Source of the DNA: JACPPO01 sp965262505
GTDB taxonomy: Bacteria; Acidobacteriota; Vicinamibacteria; Vicinamibacterales; UBA2999
Length of the DNA stretch: 64,000 bases
Reading direction: 5' to 3'
NCBI GenBank assembly: GCA_965262505.1
Contig: CBDHFM010000030.1
Span: 5,270,001-5,334,000 of the forward strand
Shown here: positions 44,822-53,486 of the stretch, one piece after another
Numbering within the stretch: position 1 is the first letter of the stretch
Layout of the letters: each line of letters begins with the position of its first letter
Notes under the pieces: model-generated
Databases searched by the model: none
What the model was told of the DNA's origin: nothing
Seen by the model: only the letters and a program-made list of their open reading frames with translations
Program-made: the position numbers and the translations under genes

Positions 44822-45487
44822 ATGCTGAAGACACTGATTCTAGTCGCGGTGATCGCCGCGGGCGCCCCCGCGTGCGCCACCAAGGGGTTCGTGCGCACCG
44901 AGGCCGGCGGGGTGGACCAGCGAGTCGACACGTTGACCGCCACGGTGGACGACATCCAGGCGCGGATACAGGAAACCCAGGAACGGATCGACGAGGTCGA
45001 CGGTCGCGCGGGTGCAGCGGGTGAGCTCGCGCAAACCGGGAAGAACTCGGCCGACGCGGCGGCGACGGCCATCAGCCAGGTCGATCAGCGCGTGGGCGCG
45101 GCCGAGCAGGCGACCCAGCGGCGACGCCGGCTCATCTTGGAGGTGATCCTCAACGAGGAGCAGGGCCCCTTCGCGAGCTCGCGGGCCGAGCTGCCCGAGG
45201 GGGCACAGGTGAGGCTCGACCAGCTCGTCGACCAGCTCCAGCAGAATCCTGAGAACGTGTACCTGGAGATCGAGGGCCACACCGACGCCACGGGCCCTGA
45301 GACGCTCAACATGCAGCTCGGCCTCGCGCGCGCCGAAGCGGTGAAGCAGTACCTGCACGAGCAGCACCAGGTTCCGCTGCACAAGATGCACGCGATCAGC
45401 GTCGGCGAGGACCGTCCGGTGGCACCGAACGAGACCGCGGCGGGGCGGGCACAGAACCGCCGGGTCGTCATCAAAGTCCTGTCGTAG
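44822..45487 (+). CDS. OmpA-domain lipoprotein (peptidoglycan-associated)
   Basis: A 221-residue protein with a short lipoprotein-like signal (LILVAVIAAGAPACATKG), a coiled-coil middle (LTATVDDIQARIQETQERID) and a C-terminal OmpA-like domain with VYLEIEGHTDATGPETLNMQ, LARAEAVKQYL and GRAQNRRVVIKVL. OmpA-like domains bind peptidoglycan and tether the outer membrane. A strong AGGAGGAAGG site precedes ATG 44822. Probably a host envelope gene. Confidence 0.9.
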   Translation: MLKTLILVAVIAAGAPACATKGFVRTEAGGVDQRVDTLTATVDDIQARIQETQERIDEVDGRAGAAGELAQTGKNSADAAATAISQVDQRVGAAEQATQRRRRLILEVILNEEQGPFASSRAELPEGAQVRLDQLVDQLQQNPENVYLEIEGHTDATGPETLNMQLGLARAEAVKQYLHEQHQVPLHKMHAISVGEDRPVAPNETAAGRAQNRRVVIKVLS

Positions 45488-46083
45488 CACGCGGGCGAGG
45501 GCGGGCTCGCTGGCGTCGACGGCCGGCACGGGCGTTGGCCGCGGCGGTGGTGCTCCGGTTCCAACGAATTCGTGGGCGCCCGGAGGGCGTCCGCGGGCTC
45601 CGTCGTCTGCTCGTCCGACGTGCCGAACGCGTGGCGGAGCGCGGTCAGCAAGGCCCTAGCCTGGCGAACTCCGAGAAGCACTTGAGCCGCTCACCGACCG
45701 CAAGCTCATCGACGGCATTGTCAAGTTGAGGCTGGCGACCGCTTTTGATGCCCATCATGGCGGGTTCGCGACGGGCTGTAGCCCAGTATCTTGGGGGTCA
45801 ATCGACGAGCCTTTCGTCAACTTGACTGTGAGCATGATCCCCCTGCCTGTCGGGGTCGCTCAGTGGCACCGGTGGGTGCCGGTGGGCGGTGGCCTGACCC
45901 GCAACTTGACTGACCGACGGTCCTCGTCATTGATCTGTCGGTCACCGCCCACCGGCCAATCGTACGGCAGCCAGCTGACCGGATGGGCCGTGACCCCATA
46001 GGGGCCTGCCGCACCCACGGCCTGTCACAGTCCTGTCCGCCCACTCGGGCCAGTCCGCGCGCCGCACCAGAGGAGGCCAAACG
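45488..46083 (+). other. gap including the IS110 5' non-coding end (candidate bridge RNA)
   Basis: No gene was recognised. The last 300 bases (about 45780-46083) directly precede the IS110 recombinase and contain complementary segments such as GGTGGGCGGTGG (45881-45892) with CCGCCCACC (45946-45954) and TGACCGACGG with CTGTCGGTCA. IS110 elements carry a structured bridge RNA in such an upstream end. The exact left boundary of the element was not found. Confidence 0.4.
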
Positions 46084-47169
46084 GTGACTCACACCATGAC
46101 CACGCAGCCCGAGGTTTGGCAGGTGATTGTCGGGGTCGATACCCACAAGCATGTCCACGTCGCGGTGGCGATCGACACCCGGGGGATCCGCCTGGGCGAT
46201 CACTCGTTCGTCGCTGATTCGAGCGGATATCAGGCCCTGCTCATGTGGGCCCACACACACGGGCGGATTGAGACGTTCGGCATCGAAGGCACCGGCAGCT
46301 ATGGTGCCGGCCTGGCGCGGGCCGTCCGCCGAGCGGGGCATCGTGTCACGGACGTGAATCGAGGCGACCGGCGCTTACGCCGAGCCGCCGGCAAATCCGA
46401 CACGATCGACGCCGAGGCCGCCGCTCGGTCCGTGCTGGCGGGCCAATCGACCGCGATCCCCAAGACCGCTGACGGTGCCGTCGAGATCATGCGCCAGCTC
46501 AAGGTCGCCCGGGACACGGCCGTAAAGGCCCGCACCGCGGCGATGATCACCTTGAAGCAGATCATCGTGACCGCGTCGCCCGGACTGCGAGAAACGCTCC
46601 AGGGCCTCACCGCCCACGCTCTCCTCACGCGCTGCGCCGGCCTCAGACCGGGCCCCCTCGACACCCCCGCCGCCGCCGCCAAGCACACCCTCCGGGCACT
46701 CGCCCGCCGCTGGATCGCCCTCGACGAAGAAATCGCGACGCACGACCGGCACCTCGTGCGCCTCACGACCGAGACGGCGCCCACGCTTCGTGAGGGCTTC
46801 GGGGTCGGCGCCGGCACCGCGGCCGAGATGTTGATCCTCTTCGGCGATAACCCCGACCGGATTCGCTCCGAAGCCGCGTTCGCGAAGTTGTGTGGCGCCT
46901 GTCCGATCCCGGCCTCGTCCGGGAGAACCACCGGCCGGCATCGGCTCTATCGGGGCGGTCACCGACACGCCAACGCCGCCCTCTATCGAACCGTCATCGT
47001 CCGCATGCGATTCCACCAACCAACCCGCGACTACGTCGCCCGACGCACCGCCGATGGCCGGACCAAACGCGAGATCATCCGATGCCTTAAACGTTTCCTT
47101 GCGCGAGAGATCTACCAACGCGTCATGACAGACTTCCGCACACGCCAAGCCGTCACCCAGGCCGCTTAA
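46084..47169 (+). CDS. IS110-family recombinase
   Basis: A 361-residue protein with the N-terminal DEDD RuvC-like domain (VIVGVDTHKHVHVAVA, FGIEGTGSYGAGLARA, KSDTIDAEAAARSVL) and the C-terminal Tnp20 domain with a catalytic serine region (FAKLCGACPIPASSGRTTGR). Start is GTG 46084, preceded by AGAGGAGG. The family uses a bridge RNA to choose target and donor DNA. The 3' end TTGACATATAGGGG lies just after the gene and abuts an IS1380 fragment. Confidence 0.92.
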   Translation: MTHTMTTQPEVWQVIVGVDTHKHVHVAVAIDTRGIRLGDHSFVADSSGYQALLMWAHTHGRIETFGIEGTGSYGAGLARAVRRAGHRVTDVNRGDRRLRRAAGKSDTIDAEAAARSVLAGQSTAIPKTADGAVEIMRQLKVARDTAVKARTAAMITLKQIIVTASPGLRETLQGLTAHALLTRCAGLRPGPLDTPAAAAKHTLRALARRWIALDEEIATHDRHLVRLTTETAPTLREGFGVGAGTAAEMLILFGDNPDRIRSEAAFAKLCGACPIPASSGRTTGRHRLYRGGHRHANAALYRTVIVRMRFHQPTRDYVARRTADGRTKREIIRCLKRFLAREIYQRVMTDFRTRQAVTQAA

Positions 47170-47199
47170 AACGCGTGTCTTGACATATAGGGGCGTCAA

Positions 47200-47640
47200 T
47201 GCCCAACCTGGGCAACCTCTGGCGCAGGCTGATCCTGCCGCCGGGGATCAAGCGCTGGTCGCTGACGAGTCTCCAGCAGCGGCTGGTGAAAACTGGGGGC
47301 CGGCTGGTGAAGCACGCCAGATACTACTGGCTCCTGCTGGCGGAAGGTCATCTGAACCGGCGGCTCTTCGGCGAGATGCTGCGGAGGATCTGGGCGCTGC
47401 CGGTGCCGGCAGGCTGACGCGCGGCCGAGTGCAACGAAGGCTGGCGAAGAAAGGGCACAAGTGTGGAGCGGTGTCTGAGAAATGCCCTGAAAGCAGCGGC
47501 TCCGGTCGGTTCCACGTCAGCGTGGGCTGAGGTGACGGCCTCTGGAGCTGGACGATTGTACGCCGAACAGGATTTCGTGCGCTCGGCGGCTCTCGGGTGT
47601 ATAAAGGTGCCATCTGGGGCAAGCAAATCGGAAATCCCGG
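47200..47640 (+). mobile_element. IS1380 right-end fragment
   Basis: The coding part (47199-47417) matches the last 70 residues of the IS1380 transposase (NLGNLWRRLILPPGIKRWSL). The fragment runs to the terminal repeat GCAAATCGGAAATCCCGG (47623-47640). The 5' part is absent on the other side of IS110, so IS110 insertion was accompanied or followed by deletion. Confidence 0.88.
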
Positions 47641-47749
47641 TCGAGGCTCATGTCGTTGGTGCTCCTTCCCGGCAGGGCATACACATCATTCGTCGTCAAC
47701 GCCTTCTGCCGTCCACGGGCCGGAACCCGCTGTGCGGATCGGCAGACCG

Positions 47750-47842
47750 CTACTTCTTCTTGCCGACGAGCACGAACACCATGAGGATGTGGAGGACGAA
47801 CGCGCTGACGCCGGCAAGCAGGAACAATACGATCGGGTTCAT
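47750..47842 (-). CDS. 30-residue single-helix membrane peptide
   Basis: The frame reads MNPIVLFLLAGVSAFVLHIL and then MVFVLVGKKK, a stop following three lysines. This is one transmembrane helix with a positively charged C-terminus, topologically like many small envelope or toxin peptides. GGAGACC lies about six bases before the ATG. Too short for a family call. The clean hydrophobic pattern and ribosome-binding site make it likely to be real. Confidence 0.55.
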   Translation of the reverse strand: MNPIVLFLLAGVSAFVLHILMVFVLVGKKK

Positions 47843-48041
47843 CTGTCAGGTCTCCGTCAGTAGCCGCACGATGGCCCTCAGATTCTATCAGCACCCGCTT
47901 GCCGGTGGATCGCCTGGCCGTTCCCGCCTCCGCCGAAGGCCACGCACGTGGGGTCCGACAGAACGAGCGCGCGAAGGTGGGCAGGGCCGTCAGGCACGCT
48001 GTCGGGGCGGGTCCGAGGACCTGTCCGTCTCGAATTCGTTG

Positions 48042-49134
48042 TCAGGCCGCCACTGGGAGCTGGACCAAGTCCCGGCAGTGGGAGACCCAACGGACATTGT
48101 TCAGTTCGGCACGGGCCACCGTGTGGCCGCCGGCGAAGGTCAACGGCGTGTGGCCCTTCAACGACGCGTGGCTGCGCACCTCGTTGTAGTAGGCCTGGAA
48201 GTCGGCAAGTTTCCGTTCAAGATCACGGGCATGCCAGAACAGCACATGGTCGAGAAATTCTCGCCGCGTCGTGCCGATCAGGCGCTCCACGAATGGGTGG
48301 GACCGGGGCACATGAGGCACGGTCTTTATTTCGTCGATCTCCAGAATCCGCAGGTTCGCCGTCCAACGGTGCGCCTCGAACAGCGGATCATGATCGGTGC
48401 TGAGGTGTCGCGGGGTGCCCTGCCCATGAATCGCGGCGTTGAACATGCGGCAGAGGTCGGCGCCAGTGACCGGACCGCGGTGCACGCCGACGCCGACGAG
48501 GCGACGCGTGCATTGATCCATGACCACGAGCACCCAAGTAGCTCCGGAGCACGATGGACTCGCATCGAAAGAGGTCCACACTCCACAGACTGTCTGTCGT
48601 GTGTCCGATGAACGACAACCACGAGGGCCCGGTTCCACCCGGGGCGGGGCGGTAGTGTTTCGACAGCACGCGGCACACGACGTTCTTATCGATGTTGGCC
48701 CCGAACGTTCGCGCGATGATGCGCGCAATCCGTGGACAGCCGAACCGAGGATTACGCGACTTGAGCTCGACGATAGCCTGGATGAGTGCTTCGCTCGGCC
48801 CCTTCGGTCCGGGCTTCTTCGGGCACTCGCTCGATGAGAACAGTCGGCGGTACTTGCGACGCACCAACGCCTGATGAAACGCCAGGAGCGTCGAGGGGCG
48901 TACGCCGATGGCGACCTTTCGGATTCGTCCTGGGCTGAGGAAGAGTGACCCGAAGCCGAACAGCAGCCGGTCACTCGCTGTCAGGCGTGGCGCCCGCTGG
49001 CGAGGACGGCGCAAGACGATCAGCTGCTGCTTGAGCAGAAGATTCTCCGCGATCACCGCTCGCACGCCACCGGGGCCACACAGCGTCGCGGTCATGACGG
49101 CCAAGTGAAGCAGGGTGAGCAGGAGGTCCTTCAT
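48042..49134 (-). pseudogene. integrase-core transposase (IS3/IS481-like), frameshifted
   Basis: The N-terminal frame (from ATG 49134, MKDLLLTLLHLAVMTATLCG) encodes the HTH region and first DDE Asp (SLWSVDLFRCE). One extra base near 48535 shifts the frame. The other frame continues WVLVVMDQCTRRLVGVGVHR and on to SHPFVERLIGTTRREFLDHV, ending at 48042. The order of motifs is intact, so a one-base change inactivated a full-length gene. A more decayed paralogue is at 62618. Confidence 0.88.
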
Positions 49135-49192
49135 GCGCGAGACAGCGTAGGCCAGACGTCAGGCGCCATGCAACGTGGCCTTAATCCTGGAT

Positions 49193-49894
49193 TCAGCGAG
49201 AGAATTGGGAATTCGAGACGCACACGACCTGATTCGCCTGAAATGGAGCCTGAGTCCAGTGTGCACCGATGGCATGCGTGAATTCAGCTCTCACCAACTT
49301 GGCTCGTCGTTCAAGATAGTCGTCGCAGTCCCACCTCACGTAGACTCCTTCAGCAGGGCCGTCGACAAATCGCGATGGACCGAGTAAACACGCGATGCCC
49401 CTAATGTCAAAGCTTCCCCGCCCAAGCTGCGGAACGATCGCTAGACCGAGTTCGAGTGCAAAGGCATCCCGGCGTTTCGTGCTCCAGAACCTTCCCACCG
49501 AACGGTCATACACGTCGAACGCCACAAACCAGTCGGGCAGATGGGTGTAGTGAATGCTGTGGCGCGCGTAACACCACTCACCGAACAGGATCAGTCTCGA
49601 AGACAGCGCATCGAGCAACAAGTGACGACGGTGATCGATCCACTGGCGAAGCGGGCTGAACTGTGGATGCAGCGAGTCCCACGGCAGAAATTCACCACGA
49701 TTCTGCACGCGCAGGATCTGCTCGTCCCCTACAGAAATTCCTACGTTTGCTCCATCGAGCTTTTCTTCGACAACCACACTGTGCGAGAGCAGTTTCTTTG
49801 CATCGACCGGTGATAGCACTTTGTTGTCACGCAGCGGTCCGGAGCCAAGCCACTTCAGGTGGGGCGTCTTGGGGAATCGCACGAACTCCGTCAC
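49193..49894 (-). CDS. RNA ligase family protein (nucleotidyltransferase)
   Basis: A 233-residue ATP-dependent ligase core with all nucleotidyltransferase motifs visible: motif I E44-K45-LDGAN (K45 the predicted AMP acceptor), Ia RVQNRGEF (62-69), III LFGEWCYA (103-110), IIIa FVAFDVYD (123-130), IV EGVYVRW (182-188) and V KLVR (199-202). It is compact, without an extra C-terminal domain, like small RNA-repair ligases. Start GTG 49894 overlaps the PIN stop (GTGA); an upstream GTG at 49939 is possible. As the third gene of the operon it probably rejoins RNA cut by the partner nuclease, or acts as its antidote. Confidence 0.85.
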   Translation of the reverse strand: MTEFVRFPKTPHLKWLGSGPLRDNKVLSPVDAKKLLSHSVVVEEKLDGANVGISVGDEQILRVQNRGEFLPWDSLHPQFSPLRQWIDHRRHLLLDALSSRLILFGEWCYARHSIHYTHLPDWFVAFDVYDRSVGRFWSTKRRDAFALELGLAIVPQLGRGSFDIRGIACLLGPSRFVDGPAEGVYVRWDCDDYLERRAKLVRAEFTHAIGAHWTQAPFQANQVVCVSNSQFSR

Positions 49895-50412
49895 GGTCCC
49901 ATCTTGTCCTTGTATTTTTGCTCGATCTCTTTTGGGCACAAAAAGTGGATGGACACTTTAATATCCGCCAACGCGTCTTGCCAGCCCCACCACTTACTGT
50001 CCATCGACTGAAGAATCGCCGGATGTTCGGGGTGAGCTGCTGCCACAGCTAGAAACTTGCGGTCGGAGAGATCGTAATGAACCCCGGGAGGTGCTGGTGG
50101 CAATTCTTTAAAGTCTTCCTGGTTGTCCGCCTTTGGCGTGAGCACAACCTTGGTGACATGTGTCTCGCCATGCTGATGGTTTAGCAACCACTTGAGGAAG
50201 GCGCTCCCAGGGTGCGGCTGTCCGGAGAGGTCAATGCTCTTCCTATACTCAGCAACGATCGCCCCGGCGGCGTCAATGAACACGTGCCCACATGACATCA
50301 CCCCCTGAAGCGCCTTAGCACTGGCCGCCGCGCATTTCGCGCTAGCCGCGTTATTTCTACCACTCGCCGTGATCGCAACATTCGTGTCCACGACACAACG
50401 TACAGGCCTCAT
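49891..50412 (-). CDS. PIN-domain nuclease
   Basis: A 173-residue protein with the PIN acidic residues in order: D9 in CVVDTNVAI, E55 in VAEYRKS, D117 in LSDRKFLAVAAA and D138 in SMDSKWW. PIN domains cut RNA, often tRNA or rRNA, in toxins such as VapC. The ATG overlaps the ATPase stop (ATGA, 50409-50412) and the stop overlaps the ligase start, so all three proteins should be made in fixed proportion. No VapB-like antitoxin is adjacent. The ATPase or ligase may provide control. Confidence 0.82.
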   Translation of the reverse strand: MRPVRCVVDTNVAITASGRNNAASAKCAAASAKALQGVMSCGHVFIDAAGAIVAEYRKSIDLSGQPHPGSAFLKWLLNHQHGETHVTKVVLTPKADNQEDFKELPPAPPGVHYDLSDRKFLAVAAAHPEHPAILQSMDSKWWGWQDALADIKVSIHFLCPKEIEQKYKDKMGP

Positions 50413-51788
50413 TGCCCGCTACTCCGCGCCAGGCGAGTGGCCTGAGCTTCACTGCGAGCGACCAGATCGTTCATCTCATCTCCGAAAAACCCGTCTGGCC
50501 AATTAAGGATGTTCCCGAATAAGTCGACCTTCAGTTCCTCTATCCGAGCCCCTGCCCCATCCGTGTGCACGAAATACAGAGCCGCGTCGTCGACAGCGAG
50601 CTCTTCCTCTGCGATGCGCCGCTGCAGACGTTGCAGGAAGTGTTCAGAGTGACTCTCCACGATGAACTGGCATTCGCGGGGCATGCTATTTTCACGCGCC
50701 CGAATTGCGTCCACGAACAGGTCGGCGAGGTCGGCCTGAACCCGAGGATGCAAGTGAATCTCTGGCTGTTCGAAGATAACAATAGATCTTCGAGGGACGT
50801 AGAGCGCCTCGACGATCACCGGAAGTACCTGACTCACGCCAAATCCGACATCGGTCAGCTTGACCTCTGGAAGTTTCGTATTCGTGCGGACCAGCACCTC
50901 GTATTCCTTGCGGCCCTTTGCGAGTGCTTGGACCCTGAACTCGCTGATGAGTCGCATCGTACGGAGTCTCTCCGCCACGAGCTGCGCTAGCTCTTTTTTA
51001 CGCTGCCCCGCCTTCAAGTTGAATGTTCGGCCACCAGCCGCCAGGATGGCCTCAACGGCCCGGTCGCCCCTGTCGCCGACGTGACCTGGTGTCTCGCCTG
51101 ACCACGGGTACAAACGTTTCGGATACTCCCGAAGCGGCCCGACATAGAACAGGCTCTTGAGCATCCGCTCAACTTCCAGTACCAGATCTGAGAGGAACGC
51201 CGTGTTCTGGTAGTACGCCGTTGCTTCATCCGGAAACCCGTAGAACCTCACCGGATCGGGAAGAGGCCAGCTTCGCCCCACATGACGGACGAGATTGTAG
51301 TGCTCCGAGCTAAGGTTAAATCCGTTGCCAGAGTCGCGGCGCCGCATCTCCACCGCAAGCGCGGCCTGTCCTTCATCTGACAGGGCGTATCGCAGACTCT
51401 GAACAATGGGCTGGTGTCGTCTATCAGCGGCAATTGATACCTGAAAGGATAGCGTTGTGCCCTTATAGGCATGCTTGCTTATGGGATCCGTTATTCCAAG
51501 GGATTCGCCGAGGGTCCAATCGAACTCGATTTCCATAGGCTCAGACGTGTCGTGGTTGTGCACCGCGTCCTCGTACGTCCCCAGGTCGACGAGGGTCCGG
51601 CTGTCGCCAAACTGCAAAGCCCGTTGGCGGTCCGACGATTCGGCAGTCTGCTTCAGTAACAGCAGCAATTGCGGAATACTGGTCTTGCCAGCACTATTGT
51701 TACCAAACAGTACGGTCAGCGGCGCAAGGCGAAGATGGCCGGAATCCTGCCAAGTCTTGAAGTTCGTAAATCGAAGCCTCGTGAGCAT
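50409..51788 (-). CDS. AAA15/DUF3696-type ATPase, first gene of an ATPase-PIN-ligase operon
   Basis: A 459-residue SMC/ABC-like ATPase. Walker A is GNNSAGKTS (29-37, K35). The signature-like loop is DVGFGVSQVLP (313-323), Walker B is IVIFEQPEIHLHP (336-348) and a switch His lies in VESHSEHFL (377-385). The C-terminal part resembles DUF3696. Relatives serve as sensors in phage-defence systems such as PARIS (AriA) and OLD-like modules. AAGGAG lies five bases before ATG 51788. It leads the minus-strand operon with the PIN and ligase genes. Confidence 0.88.
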   Translation of the reverse strand: MLTRLRFTNFKTWQDSGHLRLAPLTVLFGNNSAGKTSIPQLLLLLKQTAESSDRQRALQFGDSRTLVDLGTYEDAVHNHDTSEPMEIEFDWTLGESLGITDPISKHAYKGTTLSFQVSIAADRRHQPIVQSLRYALSDEGQAALAVEMRRRDSGNGFNLSSEHYNLVRHVGRSWPLPDPVRFYGFPDEATAYYQNTAFLSDLVLEVERMLKSLFYVGPLREYPKRLYPWSGETPGHVGDRGDRAVEAILAAGGRTFNLKAGQRKKELAQLVAERLRTMRLISEFRVQALAKGRKEYEVLVRTNTKLPEVKLTDVGFGVSQVLPVIVEALYVPRRSIVIFEQPEIHLHPRVQADLADLFVDAIRARENSMPRECQFIVESHSEHFLQRLQRRIAEEELAVDDAALYFVHTDGAGARIEELKVDLFGNILNWPDGFFGDEMNDLVARSEAQATRLARSSGQ

Positions 51789-52140
51789 TCGTACTCCTTA
51801 GTCGAACAGTGACCTCCGGGTCGAAGTCGGGCGATGTCTTGTCGTCTGTTGAAATTCAGCGTCGGGTCGGTTCACGACTATGCGACGTTCTCCACATCCA
51901 CGAGGAGACCGAGCGGCTGATCACGCGCCCGGAGGGCGGCGACGATTTGGGGCATGCCGTTGTGTCCCTTCAATCGACGGAACCCTTTGACCGCTTCCAG
52001 GACGCCAGCTGTGTCCCAGCGTAGCACCACCTGGCCGCCGTACCACCGCTTCACGTGCCATTTCTCGTGCCGGGTTCGGCTGATGAGACTCTTTGGCGCA
52101 TTCATGGTCGTCAGTGACCGCCGGAGCGTGTCTGGAAGAT
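51789..52140 (-). pseudogene. IS256-like transposase C-terminal scrap in the operon's upstream region
   Basis: Between about 51905 and 52105 the minus strand reads SLISRTRHEKWHVKRWYGGQ and WDTAGVLEAVKGFRRLKGHN, which resembles the C-terminal end of IS256-type transposases (NVKRW...RW...FRR..G). The rest is missing. The operon's promoter must lie in the roughly 110 bases before 51788 or inside this scrap. Confidence 0.55.
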
Positions 52141-53193
52141 GGGGCTTTGGTGCATGGCTCCTGACCCTCACTTCGGCGGGCATCGTCAACCGGCTGGTCC
52201 TGTGGCTGCGGCCGGCGCACGATCCTGCTTATGAAGTCGAAGGTGCATCCGAAATACAAAACCACGTATCGCGTCGGGAACTGGCGGGAGTACGAGCGAG
52301 CGCTCGTCCAGCGAGGTGACGTGACCCTGTGGCCCTCGACCGCTGCCACGGACGCGTGGCGACCGTCGCCCTCCGGTCGCCCCGGTGGGCAGAAGCGGTT
52401 CTCAGATGTGGCGATCGAGACCGCGTTGATCCTCCGGCTCGTCTTCGGCTTGCCCTTGCGCCAGACGGAGGGGTTCGTGCGGTCGGTCCTGGCCCTGCTG
52501 GGCGCCGATTTGGACGCGCCGGACCACACCACACTCTCGCGGCGGAGTCAGCAGCTCGCTGTGATGCTCCGTCGCATCCCGGCCACGGACCCCATCCATT
52601 TCATTGTTGATAGCACCGGCCTGTCGATCGTGGGCCAAGGCGCGTGGGCCGCCGCGAAACACGGGGGACACGGCGAGCGTGGGTGGAAGAAGCTCCATCT
52701 CGGTGTCAACCGGTCGGGTGTGATCGTGGCGCAGGCCCTCACCGATGCGCATGTCGACGACGCCACGCCTGCGGTCGATCTGATCCCCGTCGTCGATGGC
52801 GATATCTGACGGGTCACCGCGGATGCCGTCTACGACACGATCGCGGTCTACGAGGCGGCGGGCGCGCGCGGTGCGCAGGTCGTCGTTCCCCCGCAGAGGA
52901 CCGCCGCCGTGTCTCGCCGACGGCCGCGATCCCTCGCTCGCGATCGTACCGTCAAGCGGGTGCAGGCTACCATCGGCAGGCGCGTGTGGAGAACGTCTTC
53001 TTCCGGTACAAGTCCATCATCGGGGAGGGCTTTCGCGCGCGGAGTTCAGCAGGGCAGGGGGCTGAGGCGGTCCTCGCGTGTAACGTGCTGAACCGGATGA
53101 GGGACTTGGGCAGGCCTGCGTCGTACGCGATCCGGCGGTGACCAACAGCTGGGTCGGGATCGTTGCGGGCCACGTTCGATTCATGCAACAAAG
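52141..53193 (+). mobile_element. IS5-family element, second subtype, inactivated
   Basis: The ends GGCTTTGGTGCATGG (left, from about 52143) and ATGCAACAAAGCC (right, to about 53192) are imperfect inverted repeats, related to but distinct from those of the GGCGTTGTTGCA subtype. The single gene inside (52231) is broken. About 1.05 kb. Confidence 0.75.
52231..53141 (+). pseudogene. IS5-family transposase with internal stop and frameshift
   Basis: MKSKVHPKYKTTYRVGNWRE begins a transposase parallel to the copy at 43392, with the first Asp in FIVDSTGLSIVG. A TGA at 52807-52809 interrupts just before RVTADAVYD (second Asp). Further on the frame shifts near 52960, after which VENVFFRYKSIIGEGF is read in another frame. 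Two lesions make the gene dead. Confidence 0.9.
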
Positions 53194-53486
53194 CCGGTTC
53201 GATTCAACGGTCACGGTGACGACGACACGTTGAGTTCCTACAACACCATTGGTTTTGATGCTCTGCGCACAATCGCCGACCCTGCATGGGGTGAAAGTCG
53301 TCGGTCGGACGATCCAACGGCCCGGCTCGCGTACACGCCGTCGCCCACGCCGAGCGTGCACGTTCAGAACATCTTGGTTCCGCTCTGCACGATCAACAGA
53401 TCGGCGCGCCGGGAACGGTACATATGGGGTTTCGACGCCAGCGAGTTGCGTGATGTACGTCTTTCTCAACAAGATCACCTATTGAT
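53194..53486. other. short interval between two insertion sequences
   Basis: About 293 bases with no recognised gene, RNA or strong hairpin between the IS5 right end and the IS1380 left end. Confidence 0.35.

Noticed and set aside
50409..51788. Assignment of the ATPase operon as PARIS
   Set aside because: AriB (TOPRIM/DUF4435) is absent. The partners are a PIN nuclease and an RNA ligase, so only the ATPase is comparable.
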